Source: Adiantum capillus-veneris
Lineage: Eukaryota; Streptophyta; Polypodiopsida; Polypodiales; Pteridaceae
Reading direction: 5' to 3'
DNA: 64,000 nucleotides
Assembly: GCA_014529385.2 (NCBI GenBank)
Contig: CM043945.1
Location: forward strand, 141,276,241-141,340,240
Below, one piece after another: positions 1 to 12,563 of the stretch; position 1 is the first letter of the stretch; each line of letters opens with the position of its first letter. A program made the translations under genes and the position numbers. The notes beneath the pieces are model-generated. The model ran no database searches. It was given only the letters and a program-made list of their open reading frames with translations, and was not told where the DNA came from.

Positions 1-836
1 AAAGCTAATATTCCTTGAGTTTTGGGGCACCTAATACCCTATTTTGCATAGTATACAACGATGGTTGATTTTTTCAATTATAGAAGAAAACGAAACATTC
101 TAGTATATCAAGTATAGCTTTCTCAATATTGTTAGTTTCTTGTGACAACTACATGAATTTTGTAGGTAGTAACCATATCTAGTCATAAGGATCAAATTTT
201 GCTAGATATTGAATAGTTTCTATGGGATTCTACAACTCATAATGTTGAACCTAGTTTTTTCATGTTTGCTGTATTTAGCACTTCATCTTTGTCCCCAAGA
301 TTCTCCTTGGTAAGAGATGTATTATTCTTTTGACATGCTCCATGGCTCCTTATGAACATAAAGGACAATAGGGAACTAAGAAAACATGCATATATTATTT
401 GTATTGAGCGTGGATATAGAAACTTTGTTGATAGGTTTGCAGAATCGTAAAAATTAAACTTTTTTGTACCTATTTATTTTGGCAAAACAAAAAATAGTGA
501 GTGAGAAGCAATCATATGTTCTGATCACCAACCCATTGAAGTTAACTAGGGAATTTATCTCAAGTCCTACAAAAATCTCTAATCTTATTTTTATGCAACA
601 AAACGTAAGAAATTACTGTTTTGATGAAAATGCAATGGTCCATCAACTTTGGAGGCTTGGTGTGACCAAAAGATGAGAAATTTTACAAGTTTCTTATTTT
701 TTCCATGTGTAGTAGGCCTTGAACTATAACCTCATGAAAGGATTTTACAAAATGAGTGGATCTACTATGGTTTTGGAGATTTTTTTCAAAACCCTGAAAG
801 GACACTTTTATGTCTTGTTAGGTTACCAACCTAGTG
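1..836. mobile_element. TTAA-flanked non-coding element, copy A (cut by window edge)
   Basis: This AT-rich stretch matches, in reverse complement, the complete copy at 32,493-33,812. Its right end reads CCAACCTAGTG and is followed directly by TTAA (837-840), after which Copia-1 RNase H coding sequence starts. The shared part includes the subterminal hairpin GGACA...TGTCC near 800-815. No open frame of note is present; the 70-codon ORF at 464-676 is not accompanied by any recognisable domain. The other end lies outside the window. It is best read as an insertion into Copia-1. See copy B for the end structure and the family question. Confidence 0.7.
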
Positions 837-840
837 TTAA

Positions 841-1381
841 GACAAATTGATTCTTTGCATGCCTCTGATGCTGCAACATATTCAGCCTCTGTAGTAGACT
901 GAGTAACACAATCTTGTAATCTAGAACGCCATGATACTGCTCCACCAGCCAATGTAAAGACATACCCTGACGTAGACCTTCGGTTGTCTAAGTCACTTTC
1001 ATAATCTGAGTCTGTAAAACCCTTTACACTTAGCTCCTGACTCCCATAGCATATACACATACTCTTTGTAGCTTTCAGGTATCTCAATATTCCTTTCACT
1101 GCCTCCCAATGTTTCTTGCCTTGGTTTGACATGTATCGACTTACTACTCCCACTGCAAATGCAATGTCTGGGCGAGTAGCAATCATTGCATACATCAAAC
1201 TACCCACTGCAGACGCATATGGAATCTTATCCATTTCAATCTGTTCTTCCTCAGACACAGGACAATCTTGTTTGCTAAGTTTCACATATGGTGGCAATGG
1301 AACACTCAATGCCTTTCCCTTCTCCATATTGAAACGTTGCAAAACCTTGTCAATATACTCTGTTTGAGATAACCAAATCAA
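841..1381 (-). pseudogene. Copia-1 RT end and RNase H (3' part of pol)
   Basis: The segment encodes the end of RT and an RNase H with the copia signatures TDSDYESD, STSGYVF and TTEAEYVAASEACKE. These supply the acidic active-site residues that degrade the RNA strand of the RNA/DNA hybrid. The frame is shifted by one base relative to the upstream integrase-RT ORF; the shift falls near 1,380, inside an otherwise continuous protein, so it is a single-base lesion. The protein is cut at 841 by the TTAA element, just after the conserved stretch that follows the AEY motif. Confidence 0.88.
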
Positions 1382-3275
1382 CTCTTTGATCTGTCTCTCT
1401 CAATGCGCATACCAAGTATATGACTTGTCTCACCCATGTCTTTCATGTCAAACGATTTTGCCATCTTTGACTTCAAAGCTGAAATTTCTTCCAAGTGCTT
1501 GCCAGCAATCAACATGTCATCCACATACAAAATAAGGGTTAGCCAACTGCCATCCTTAGCCTTCTTTGTATATAGACAGTGTTTGAACTCACTACGTTTA
1601 TAGCCTTGAGAAAGCATAAACTTGTGGAATTTATGGTACCATGCCCTCGGTGATTGTTTTAAGCCATAAATACTCTTTAACAACTGGCATACCCAATCTT
1701 CCTTGCCTTTCTCAACAAACCCTTCTGGATGCTGCATGTAAATTTCCACATCTAAATCACCATGCAAGAACGCTGTCTTGACATCCATTTGGTGCAACAC
1801 CAAATCTAATATGGCAACCAATGCAAGAAAGCATCTCAATGTAGTCATCTTGACCACCGGAGAGAAGACTTCATCAAAGTCAATGCCTTGTTCTTGCTTA
1901 AAGCCCTTGGAAACAAGCCTTGCTTTGTACTTTGGCTGACTATCATGAGTGGTGATCTTATACCTGTAAACCCATTTACAGGGTAGAGCCTTTTTGCCCC
2001 ATGGTAATTTAACTAGCTTCCATGTCTGGTTTTTATGCAGAGCTGTCATCTCTGACTGCATGGCCAATTGCCAATTCCCGGAGTCCTTCATTTGCACTGC
2101 TTCCTTGTAACATGAAGGCTCATTGCAATCAGTCAAAATGACATAATTCATAGATGGAACAAACCTATCAGGAGGTCGCGTGACACGTCCAGATCTACGC
2201 ACAATAGGTGGCTCAGGCTCAGCCACAACCTGTGGTTCCACTCTATCCTGTCCTTGCTCCTCTTGAGCCCTGACATTTTGTCTTGCACGTGCAGGTCCAT
2301 CTTCTTGGAAGACAACTCTTCTAATCTCCTCAACCCTCTCTGGTTTAGAATGATATTTGGATTCATTAAAGTGAACATCATTGTTGCGGACAACCTTACT
2401 GGATTCGGGATCCCAAAGTCTGTACCCCATCTCACCAGAATTACCATAGCCTAGAAAGATGCACTTTCTACTCTTTGGCTCAAGTTTGTTCCTAAATTCC
2501 TTTGGAACATGAGTATATGCCTCACAGCCAAAGACTTTGAGATGCTTGTATGAGGGCATTTTGCCTGACCATACCATCTCTAGCACTGAATCCTTCTGCA
2601 AGCTAGGAGATCTATTTACAAGATGAACAGCTGTTGATACAGCTTCAGCCCAAAACCCATTTGGCAACTGTGCATTAGACAACATACTTCTGACCTTCTC
2701 TTGTATGGTCCTATTCATCCTCTCAGCAACACCATTTTGAGGAGGATTGTAAGGAGCAGTAAGTTCACGTTTTATACCTTTTGACTCACAAAAGTCCTGA
2801 AAGGCCTTTGAAACATACTCTCCACCATTGTCAGTGCGTAAGCATTTAAGCTTCTTGCCACTTTGATTCTCCACAAGTGTCACAAACGTTTTGAAAACAC
2901 TAAATGCTTCATCCTTGTGCTTGAGAAAGTAAACCCATACTTTCCTCGAGTAATCATCTATAAATGTCATAAAGTAAGAAGCTCCCCCTAGAGATAGGTT
3001 AGGCATAGGTCCACACAAATCACTATGAACAAGTGCCAACTGTGTATCTCTTCTACTGCTTCTATGCTTATGTGGCTGCTCTGTTTTCTTACCATACAGA
3101 CAATGTTCATAGAATTCAAAATCATTAAATGAAAAGCCAGGAAAATAACCAGAACGAGACGAGATTTCAATTCCCTTCTTGGACATATGTCCTAACTGGC
3201 TATGCCACAAAGAAACGTTCGGCTGCTCGGTTACATTGATTACATTTTTAGAGACATTTGATACATAAATCATGT
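1378..3275 (-). pseudogene. Copia-1 GAG-pre-integrase, integrase and reverse transcriptase
   Basis: About 630 residues are open. The start holds the His pair of the integrase zinc site (WHSQLGH). The partner Cys pair is damaged, with YEHC where FC-x-HC is usual. The integrase core keeps its triad (HSDLCG, RTDNGGEY, NGVAERMN). RT carries the copia motifs (QMDVKTAFLHGDL, YGLKQSPRAWY) and an intact catalytic YVDD. The apparent ATG at 3,273 is not a real start: it lies at the Tat-outer insertion site, and the true upstream sequence is at 24,552-25,194. The ORF ends by frameshift at 1,378. Confidence 0.9.
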
Positions 3276-5266
3276 TGAGAGCGGGTTTTTGAGATGGGGC
3301 TCAACTCAAGGCTCCCACCAGACAACCACTCCGTGAGACCCTACACACGCATATTTCTTAGGGGCACCACCCTCTTTTATGGAGAAAGAAGGAAACCAAA
3401 ACAAACCATATACAACACACACACGCACACACACATACACACACACTCACACCTTCCTTATGTGCTTCAACACAAAATGCCCTTCAACACACTCCTTAAG
3501 CAATCCCTTTGAACACTGCACAAACTCACATGCAAAGATTGACCTTCACCATGTTAGTGCTCATATACTTCTAAGAAAAGCAAGCACAAAACCTCAAAAC
3601 TCAAAACACCATAATGCACAAATACTTGACAACTCCTTTCCTTTCCCAACAGAAGAGACTACTTACACACATAAGGCGACATGCATAGAGAGCTCTTCTC
3701 CATCTATGCAGCCCCAAGACTTACTTACACACAACATAAGGAGAGAAGCCAAGCAAATAGACACCATGGTGCACAAAAACTTTCTCAACAAACAAGCAAA
3801 CCAATGAGCACAAAATATGAGAAGCTGCCAAGATATACTTACCAATTTTGCATGCGTTTAGAGCAAAAGTGTGACGACGACACCCCAATTGCAACGATTT
3901 GTTGATCAAACCATGAGACAGATCATTGAACTTGATATCCTTGCTCTCATATAGAATCTACAATCCTTATTTCGGGATGAGTATGGTAAGAGAAATATTT
4001 GCAAGAGAATGGTAGCAATAGCATATTGATGCTCTCTCTATGGTGCCGCTTATGATAGCGAGCTTAGGAAATGGATAGGGAGACAAGAGGAGAGAGATAT
4101 TAGGGCTTCCCTAACCTTAGAGGAGCTTATTTGCAGCAATGGAGTAGGTGTGTGTATTTTTGTGTTTGCCAAAGGGCCTTTTTATAGTTGTACAAGACCT
4201 TGGGTTCGGTTAAACTTGACTAGGGTAGGTAATTAACCATAGTTAGGTTCCCTTTTCACCATTCCTTCAATTATGAAAATAAGGGACTTATTTTTTCATT
4301 AAAAATATCCTTTTAGGTCGTGGAGGCTCCATAAGGGTTGATAATGTATGTGGGCCCCACCATGATGTCCGTCCAGTGGCTCCTGCAGAGTGTCCCCATC
4401 CTGTTTGTTGTGTCTCTGGAAGCATCTTGAGCCGACCCCTCCACATGCAAGCGGTTTTTAACTTCCCATTGGTATTTTAGAATGTTGAAGAAGTCAAGAA
4501 AACTTTTCACCTTTGTGGTTTACGTGATTGTAACTTTGACCTGTAGTAACAGTTTCCGCAACACCTTGTTTTCACCATAACTTTCAGCCTGTAACTCAGA
4601 ATTGGGTGCTATAAAAGACAAAGTTGACCTTCTCAAAGTGTTTAAGCTGATTTTGGAGTGTTCCTCAAGTATACCCATGAGCTAAGGCATTCAAGATGCA
4701 TCCAAAACACCTTTTGAACCAAGTCTCCTTGTAGGGGGCCCTTTAGCATGCATCCAAGGTGTAGCATGCTTTTTCAAAAGAGAATCCACCTTAAACAAAT
4801 GAGGTAGGCTCCAATAAAGTTTGATTTATTGGGGATATACATTATATTTAAGATTTTTTGACCAACACAAGTAAATGATCCAAGACTTGGGTCACATAGT
4901 GGTGGGGAAGGGAAGGCCTACGAGGTTAACCCTACCCTTGAGAGAAGATGGGTAAGATAAGTGCCCATAAATTATTTAGTTACAAATTATGGGATTTAGA
5001 TAGCTATTTAAATTAGTAAAGGTAATTAGTTAAAAGACTATACAGTAAAAAAACTAGGAGAGTAGAATTAAGTTTACTATTTATATTTAGCATGAAGAGA
5101 GAAATATGATGTAAATGCATAAAGATCTAAGAAGGGTAAGGTGTTTGTATGGAAAAAGGCTATTACGGAAAGAGAGAATGAACACTAGGTTAAAAATTTG
5201 ATTAAAAATATATACATTTGAGTAGAAATGTAGTGCAAATGCAAGGTTACCATTTAACGCTACTCA
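3276..5266 (-). repeat. Tat-outer 3' LTR (1,991 bp)
   Basis: It pairs end to end with 22,559-24,547, with scattered substitutions. It includes an (AC)n microsatellite near 3,417-3,449 and a minus-strand TATAAA near 4,181-4,186. ORFs inside it, for example at 3,379-3,807, are present in both LTRs but have no recognisable domain; they are not called as genes. Confidence 0.92.
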
Positions 5267-5283
5267 TATTAGTCCTCCCCCTT
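5267..5283 (-). other. Tat-outer polypurine tract
   Basis: On the minus strand a purine run (AAGGGGGAGGACTAATA) lies immediately upstream of the 3' LTR, where plus-strand DNA synthesis would be primed. Confidence 0.7.
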
Positions 5284-5322
5284 CATCTAGGATCATTCAT
5301 CCTCCTAGATGAAACAAAAGAG

Positions 5323-5392
5323 TTTTTTCTTTTTTCTTTTCTTTCTTTTTTTTTTCTTCTTTCTTTTTCTTTTTTCCTTATTTTTCTAAAAA
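5323..5392. repeat. Polypyrimidine (T/C-rich) tract
   Basis: This is an almost pure T and C stretch in the untranslated end of Tat-outer, between the end of the pol ORF (5,445) and the 3' LTR. It is low-complexity sequence with no other feature seen. Confidence 0.8.
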
Positions 5393-5444
5393 AAGGAGGA
5401 CTCATATACACTCCTTTACTCCATTAGACCTGCTTTTCATTACC

Positions 5445-5809
5445 TCAATCCCATAAATTGGAGATGGGAGGGTTGCCTTGGGTATGTTGAGATTCCAAGG
5501 CTGGTTCTTCTTTGCACATCAAAGCTTTAAAAATAGGTGGAGCATTTGCCAAGCCGAAGGGAGCCATGCCAATTTGGATCTTAGACGATGTAGGTAGATG
5601 ACTACCTATCAACGTATTGATACGTTGAAAGTAGGGTTTTAATCTCCATCCATTGACTCTGGTCTTGTGGAGTTTTCCTGATAAATCTGCTAATCTGTAA
5701 CTACCATTCCCAAACTTTGTTTTTATCATGAAAGGTCCCTCCCATCTTTGCAAAAACTTTTTGTCAAGTCGAGTATCAAGTCGGTTATCATAGCGAAGAA
5801 CCAACATAC
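5445..5809 (-). pseudogene. Tat-outer integrase C-terminal part
   Basis: This carries the integrase C-terminal domain (VLRYDNRLD, RWEGPF, VNGWRLKPY). It joins in frame to codons ending at 17,035 once Tat-inner and one ATAC copy are removed. The ORF seems to run on to 5,843, but that part is Tat-inner LTR. Near the C-terminus a short stretch resembles the RT motif normally written PFGLxNAP followed by a Phe. That is out of place in an integrase tail and may be a scrap of RT sequence. Confidence 0.8.
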
Positions 5810-8458
5810 TGAGGCGGTCCGGGGCGGGCAACAAGAAGAGCAACCTCTAGACACCCTTCAAGGCTCCCGTGCTGCTCAATGGGGCTGGGGCACAACACAA
5901 CACAAACCAAAACAACAAACCCACAGCCAAATCCCAACTACACAAGGGGCACCACCTAGTTTAAGAGCGAACTAGGACGCAAAAGAGGAGAATCGTTAGA
6001 GCAACCCACAAACAAGCAAGGAATTTACACTAACCCTAACACCAATGGAACACTCTCACACACTAAAACACGAGAGAGAGAGAGAGAGAGGGAGAGAGAT
6101 GGTGCTCGGGCTGCTTTGAAGTGTATCGTTAATGATCAAGCAAACATAAATATATACATGTAAGAAAGAGAGAGAAAGGGGGAGGGGGTGCTTGTTGCAT
6201 TAATACCTTCTTACAAATCTGTCATGACAAATCAAAGTGAGATTAGTATGTGTTCAACATAGCTTCCGTAAATTTCACCACAACACATCACAAGAAAAGC
6301 CACCCCAATCACTGTCTTAAAGCCAGGGGAGTCCTCTCCACCCTGTCGCCCTCTTACAGTATGTGGGATTTATGGCTAGATTGATGACAACACCAGAGAC
6401 AAGCTATCAAGAACTTAACAAAAAGCACCAAGACACTTACGCATCATTGTTGTCCATTACTTCACGTTGGAAGGGAGACAAAGTATCCAGCCTTAGTCCA
6501 AATCCACCCTCCTTGATTCAGCAAATGTTGGGCTTACACTAGTAGGAGAAATGATAGATTTCCTACTCTCAATTGAATGATCACTCTCTCTCTTACAATG
6601 GCATAGAGTTCCCTTGCTAATCCCCTAGTACAACACATGCACATGCATAAGACAATGAGCTTCCACTCAAGAGCTCCTTCTAGAGAGGTTGAGCTTGGCT
6701 TCTCAAGCTATAGCATAGTGCTCTTGCTTATGGCCCCCTTTTGTGCTAGCTACACCCTCCTTTTATAGCAATTTTGAAGGCTAGGGTTACTCCTCTAACC
6801 ATGGTTGGGTTAGATTTTCAGCAATTTATCTAATTTCTTTTGCTTGGAATTATCAAGAAGTTGGTGGGGAAAGAGAGGAGAGAGAAATGGAGGTGATAGG
6901 ACTTTTCATAGTGGGTTAGTGTTAGTAGAGTTAGTATTAATTTACAAATGGAATTGGATATTTACAATGGGAGTATCCATGAAGGATACAAATAAGGAAG
7001 AAAAACTCTTAAGAGGTAAGAAAAGGTGGATTTCTTACAAGGTTGATGCTCCAAGTCTCTTGAGTAGGGCCGATTTTGACGCTTGTTGACGGTCCACTAG
7101 CTTTGACGGTACATTTTTTCTCCACTCTTGACCTTCATTGAGAGACAAGGTAATTGAAGCTGAGTAATCAACCACCATAATGCTGTCTTTTAAGAGAAGA
7201 GGATGAATTTTGTGGTTTTTTTGATAGATATGGGTAATTTGGAGGAGGAAAAATGAGACTAGGTGGTCAATTTTGGAATGGAGTTGTGTGTGGGAGGTAT
7301 GAGTTCACCATGGTTTCTCTTATTCTTCAAGGTTGAGGAGAAGGTGAGTAAGGTGCAGAGAGGAGTGGTGAGAGAGGTGGGGATGATGAGTGGAGAAGTG
7401 TGTGTGAAAGAGGAAAATGATAAAGTGGAAGAGAGAGTGTGGCTACATAGCATGGGAAAACTGGGGTCCACTAATAAAATCATAGCTCACAGCTCGTAGC
7501 TCAAAAAAATATGAAAAAAATTGAGGCAAAAGTTCAGCCCACGAGCTACAACGTTTGTTTGTATCACCTTTTCAAATTCAGAGAGCAAGTAAACTTTAAA
7601 AATTCAGCAAAACCGACAATTTTTTTCCACTGCACAAGGTCCTTGTGGGGTCCTTCTTTGGATGATTCTTTTGAATACCTCCAAGAGTGAGCCCTCCATA
7701 GTGTATGTATGCATGCCACCTACCCTTGACCTTATTTGGTAGGTCTATAATTGAAGATATTGTTGAGATTATGATATAAGTGAATAGTACAACTAAGAAA
7801 ATCAAATATTGAGGGGTCTAAAAAATATGTACATGTCAAATATAAGTAATATAAGTGGAAAAAATATAAAGGGGTCAAAAGAAATCTCTCTCATTATGAG
7901 GCTACCATAAAAAGATAAATATTTTTTGTGTTCTAAAAAAAAACCAAAATAGATGTAGGAAGGGAAAAATCACAATAGTGAAAAAATATACACATAAATA
8001 AAACTAGTTTTTTTGGATTTTTGTTGGGGTGGAGTTACACCAAATATAAGAGAAGCTTACATGAAAATATTTCTATATGGAATAAAGAATATGAAAAATG
8101 GTAAGAAAAATTGTGGTAATGGTGAGGCAATGTACAGAGCATAAATAACACACACCTAGGTAGAAATATTTAAATAAATACCAAAATAATTATGAAAAAA
8201 TCTTTTATTTAGGCCCTATATACAAAGAAATATTTACATACGCATGGGCCATAATATACTTATATTTTTTATTTTTTTGGCTCAACTAGCCCAATGACTA
8301 GCTAATTGAGGGTTTTTTAAGAAGATATGGGAAAAGTCCCGTGACTCACGCACGCCTATGTACAGTGAAATGGTAGGGATAGCCAGAGTGTTTGGGTGAT
8401 TTTGGTAGGGTGAGGTAACTCACTGTGACAATTACAAAGAGCCGAAAAACGGCTATCA
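5810..8458 (-). repeat. Tat-inner 3' LTR (2,649 bp)
   Basis: It is near-identical to 14,369-17,030; the largest difference is the length of a (GA)n run at 6,070-6,100. A minus-strand TATAAAA is at 6,761-6,767. Short ORFs in it recur in the other LTR and are not supported as genes. Confidence 0.93.
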
Positions 8459-8474
8459 TTAGCCCTCCCCCTGG
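8459..8474 (-). other. Tat-inner polypurine tract
   Basis: On the minus strand the purine run CCAGGGGGAGGGCTAA abuts the 3' LTR. Confidence 0.7.
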
Positions 8475-8486
8475 ATGATGGTATAT

Positions 8487-9779
8487 TCATGTACCATCAT
8501 AGAGCATCTTTTCCAAAGAGAGTGCTTCAGAGTCCTTGACGAGATTTTTATTGTTTGGCCCCTCAGAATTTTGGCTAGAGTTACACTCATGATTCATGTA
8601 ACAATACTTACATGAGACAGTGGCCTTTTGACAGATCTTTGGTAGATCCTTTGGTAGAAGGCGACTCAAATAGGGCTTCAAGCGATACCCGTTTACTTTC
8701 CTGGAGTGCTCTTTACCATTCAAGTCCATAAGCTGATAGTAACTTGAATTGAAAGCCTTCTTGACTATGTATGGCCCTTGCCATCTTGTTTCAAATTTGG
8801 CATCAAAACGATTATCGAGTCGATTGTCATACCTTAGCACAAGATCTCCTTCATTGATGCCTTTGTCCTTCAGTTTCTTGTCAAGCTTCTCCTTTGTCTG
8901 TGTGGCTTTCCTCTTATAGCACTCGTATGCTGCTTCTCTTTTCCACTCAAGCTCAGCTAAGGTAAGAAGTCGATCCATCCATGCTTCTTGATCATCTTGT
9001 GCTCCTTTGCCATGAAGTCGCATTGTTGGAATGTTAAGCTCGATAGGCTGCAAAGCCTCTTGACCATAGACCAAGTGAAATGGTGTGAACTCCGTGGCTT
9101 CCCTATATGTGGTTCGATATGCCCACAAGGCACCATCCAAGAAGTCATCTCACAACTTTGTCTTGTTTTTCACCATCTTTCTAATGATGCCTGCAATGAC
9201 ACCATTAGCTTTTTCTACCAAACCATTTGATTGGGGATAGTAGGGTGTACTGTGACGATGTAGAATGTGAAGTTCTTCACAGACTTCTGTGAGCAATCCC
9301 TTTCTAAACCCTGGACCATTATTAGAAACAATCTCCAAAGGTGTGCCAAATCTACAACAAATGTGAGTGTAGACGAATTTGCTCACTGTCTTCTCATTTA
9401 CCTTTGCCACACTTTGTGCTTCCACCCACCTAGTCATATAGTCTACAGCCACTAGAATGTAGAGTTTACCATTTTTTGTCCTAGGCAAAGGACCCATAGC
9501 ATCAATGCCCCACTTTTCAAACGGTCCATTTGCAAGCACGATTTGCCTTGGACCATAAACCAATCTTCTATTCCCATTTACCTAACAATTGTGACAACTT
9601 TTACACCAATGTTGGACATCCACATGCAGACTTGGCCAAACATACCCCGCAAGAAAAATCTTCTTCACAGTTAATTCTTGGGCAAAATGACCACCACATG
9701 CTTCTTCATGCAAACCTTTTAGAATGGCTGGAATTTCCTCAATAGTTGGTACTCTTCTGCATACTTGATCCCTCCCTCT
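8487..9779 (-). pseudogene. Tat-inner integrase
   Basis: In order on the minus strand: the HHCC zinc site (GGHFAQ with CKSCHNC), core motifs GIDAMGPL, VSNNGPGF and NGLVEKANG, then the C-terminal domain (VLRYDNRLD, RWQGPY). The second catalytic Asp is replaced: SNNGPGF stands where SDxGPGF is expected and is kept in Tat-outer. In-frame stops are at 9,780-9,782, 9,582-9,584 and 9,150-9,152; by alignment with Tat-outer at least the one after CHNC replaces a Gln codon. The integrase would insert the cDNA copy; this copy cannot. The ORF ends at 8,487, just before the polypurine tract. Confidence 0.88.
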
Positions 9780-10943
9780 TTAATAGAGGGAGCCTTCTAG
9801 GAAGAGATATGCGCTTGCCTTCTTCATGAGTCTCCTCTTCTGAGCCTTCGTGAAGTCTTGTGGAAACTCGCCCTCCAAAATGTAGCTAATAATGGGAGTC
9901 AATGACTCCAATCCCTGGTATCTCGGTTGCTTGACAGTTGCTGCCACCATGATGACCTGCACTTCTTTCTCAACACATGTAACTACTTGCTGTGCAAGTA
10001 AATCGGCATCTTCATTCTGTTTTCTAGGAATATGATATAGTTGCACTTCTTCAAATTGATTAAACAATCTACGAATGGCATGAACTTTTGTCCGTAAGCT
10101 TTCATTCTTGCATGCCCAAATACCTAAAATCTGTTTAACAATGAGAAGTGCATCTCCCTTTACCATGAGGCGTTGTATCCCTTGGCCAATGCACATCTTC
10201 AAACCATGAATTAGTGTGTCGTATTCTGCTTCATTGTTGCTAGCTGAACTTGGTAGATTGAACTTCTCTTTCATGACCACCTCTCCACTTGGGTTGAGCA
10301 ACACTAGCCCTCCCCCTGCTTTTCCTGTGGCTCGACGAAAAGCTCCATCAAAGAACAAGGTAAAAGCATTAGGAATACTTTTTGGTGGTGGTAATGGTAG
10401 GGTCTTTACTTCAGGCACCTTAATCTCCTTTTCATGCACCCTATAAGTGAGAATCCCTGCCAATTGTGCACGCACACTATCTTCTACCTTGAAAGAGTAT
10501 TGAAACTCTTGCAACTCCATAATCCACTTTGAGATCCTAGTACTAAGATTCATTTGAGATGACACCCAAGGGAACAAATTCTCTGCAGTGAGAATTACAA
10601 AAGGTTTTGGTAGCAGGTAGGATCTAAACTTTCTCACCGCAAACATGAGAGAAAGCATCATGAGTTTTGCTTCTGTGTAGTCTCTCTCCAAAGCATTCAT
10701 GACCCTACTAGCAAAGTAGATGGGTCGCATCCTTGTACTGTGGGGATCTTGTTGTAGCAACACAGCACCAATTGTTTCCCTTCCAACACTAGAGCTAACA
10801 AAGAATGTGTACTCCCAACAAGGAGGCATGAGTGTTGGTAGCTCTGACAAAATGACTTTAATGTTACAAAAATACTCTTCAAGCTCATCAGACCATGCAA
10901 ATTCTACTTGTTGTGTCAACTTTTGCAAAGGATGAAGCAACTC
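9780..10943 (-). pseudogene. Tat-inner RNase H plus second archaeal-type RNase H
   Basis: The first half holds the RT connection and the original gypsy RNase H (IYFASRVMNALERDYTEAK, then FRSYLLPKPFVILT). The second half is a distinct RNase H fold beginning LFFDGAFRR, followed by GGGLVLLNPSGE, NNEAEYDTLIHGL, VKGDALLIVKQI and ending near NEDADLLA. The D, E, D and D positions are visible. Possession of two RNase H domains is known for the Tat lineage and places the element there. An in-frame stop at 10,944-10,946 separates it from RT. Confidence 0.85.
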
Positions 10944-11891
10944 CTAGGCTAAGTGAATGAAGCGTGACATATACTTCACCTTCTGAATGAAAGAGATGAC
11001 CTCCTTAAGACTCTTTGGTGATGGGAGCTCAATAAAAGCCTTTGCCTTTGAAGGATCCACCTCAATGCCTTTATAGGAAACCTTGTGACCGAGCAAGATC
11101 ACTTCATCCTCACCTATGTGGCACTTGTCGGGGTTGAGTTGACCTCCCATGTCATAGAGCTTCTTTAAACCTTCTTCTACCCTTTGTAGATGAAATGATT
11201 TTGAGCTATAAATGCAAAAATCATCAATAAAAACCCTAATGGACTTTCCAAAGAATGCTTGAAACACCATGTTCATGAAGCGTTGGAAAGTTGCAGGAGC
11301 ATTTGTCAGGCCAAATGGCATGACTCTAAAAGCATAACAACCCCAAGGAGTGATAAAGGTTGTTTTCAATTGATCCTCCAATGCGATACCTATTTGAAAG
11401 TAACCCGAGTAGCCATCACACACAGTGTACTTCTCATGACCAGCTACTTCATTTAGTATCTCATCCTGAAATGGGAGGGGAAATTTTGTTGCCTCATTAA
11501 GTGGACCATAATCCACACACACCCTCCACTTGCCGTTTTTCTTAGGAGTGACAACAACGGGAGAGACCCACTCTGAATTCTCCAGTGGATAAATGAAACC
11601 TGCTGCTAGAAGCTTTATTACCTCCTTGAGTAGAGCCTGCTCCTTAATGACTCCTAGCCTTCGTAGCTTTTGAGCCTTAGGTGTGGCCTCTGGCTTCAAC
11701 TCAATCTTGTGTTGAACAACATCTACTCCACGCACATCGGTGTAGTCTTTAGCAAAAAGCCTCGGAAATTTTCTTAGCACACATTTGAACTCCTCTCTTT
11801 CATCCTTTGTAAGTGTTGTAGACAACATACCTTCTAACATTCCTTCATCTTCCACCTTTTGGTTCTCTTGGGATCCTACCTCTTCCAAACC
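10944..11891 (-). pseudogene. Tat-inner reverse transcriptase
   Basis: The RT motifs run in order: WVSPVVVTPKKNGKWR, CVDYGPLN, DGYSGYFQI, VMPFGLTNAPATFQRFM, the catalytic VFIDDF (F-x-DD form, usual in Athila/Tat relatives), then QLNPDKC and LLGHKVS. The frame is continuous with protease upstream except for a TGA at 11,892-11,894. A stop lies at the same protease/RT position in Tat-outer, so it may be a normal feature rather than decay. Confidence 0.9.
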
Positions 11892-12563
11892 TCAAGAAGA
11901 GGTCTCCTGGTTGTTTGGCTTAGACCTTACCCCCATGACTTCAATGGAGGACTCCTCTTCAGTAATGCTGCCGCTACTTTCTTCTTCTGAAGTGTTTTCA
12001 GTCCAATCTTCTTCCGTCTCACTTCGAGATGATTCTTCATGGAGCTCCTCTTGGCGTTGCTCCTTCATGTCAAAGACAACCTTCTTGTGATTGTCATTCC
12101 TGCAAATTAGCTTTCCACTCTCCCAATCCTGCAAAGCTCGCATTTTCATTAGCCATGGTCTTCCTAGGATAAATGGGTAACCATTTCCCTTGGTAGACAT
12201 GACATAGAAATCCACTGCCTTCTTAATGCCAAAGGCCTCCACAAAAACATTTTTACAAATGCCTTTGCACCTAGCCTTGCTATTGTTTGCCATTTTCACT
12301 TTGATTTCAGGTGTCTCATGGATGTGTATGCCTAGTCTTTGCATGAGCCCTTCTGTCATGATGCAAATTTGTGCACCCCCATCCACTAGACCTTTCCTAA
12401 CCAATCTTCCTTTTATGTAACAATCTAGCACAGGTGTAATATCCTCGTTCATTTCAGCATGTGCAATTTTTACAACAGGAAAACTCTCGTTTACCTTTCT
12501 CCTAGTGCTAACTGCCTTTGTTAAATCCCTCCTAACTTGTGGGCATAATGCAAGAAACTGAGG
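11892..12563 (-). pseudogene. Tat-inner aspartic protease
   Basis: This is a retropepsin-like domain with the active site as VDGGAQ and the later ILGRPWL motif; it would cleave the gag-pol product. Tat-outer has the same VDGGAQ, so Gly in place of Ser/Thr after the Asp is a family trait. An acidic Ser/Glu-rich tail follows and ends at the TGA at 11,892-11,894. The segment is in frame with gag; the stop between them (12,564-12,566) replaces a Trp codon that Tat-outer retains. Confidence 0.85.

Noticed and set aside
3271-3273. ATG at 3,273 as the start of the Copia-1 integrase-RT gene
   Set aside because: It overlaps the ATGT duplication of Tat-outer; the frame continues upstream at 24,552, so this is not an initiation site.
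3379-3807. 142-codon ORF in the Tat-outer LTR as a gene
   Set aside because: It starts in an AC microsatellite, is on the strand opposite to the element's coding strand, and has no domain.
6844-7089. 81-codon ORF found in both Tat-inner LTRs
   Set aside because: Presence in both LTRs only reflects LTR duplication; antisense to the element and without recognisable features.
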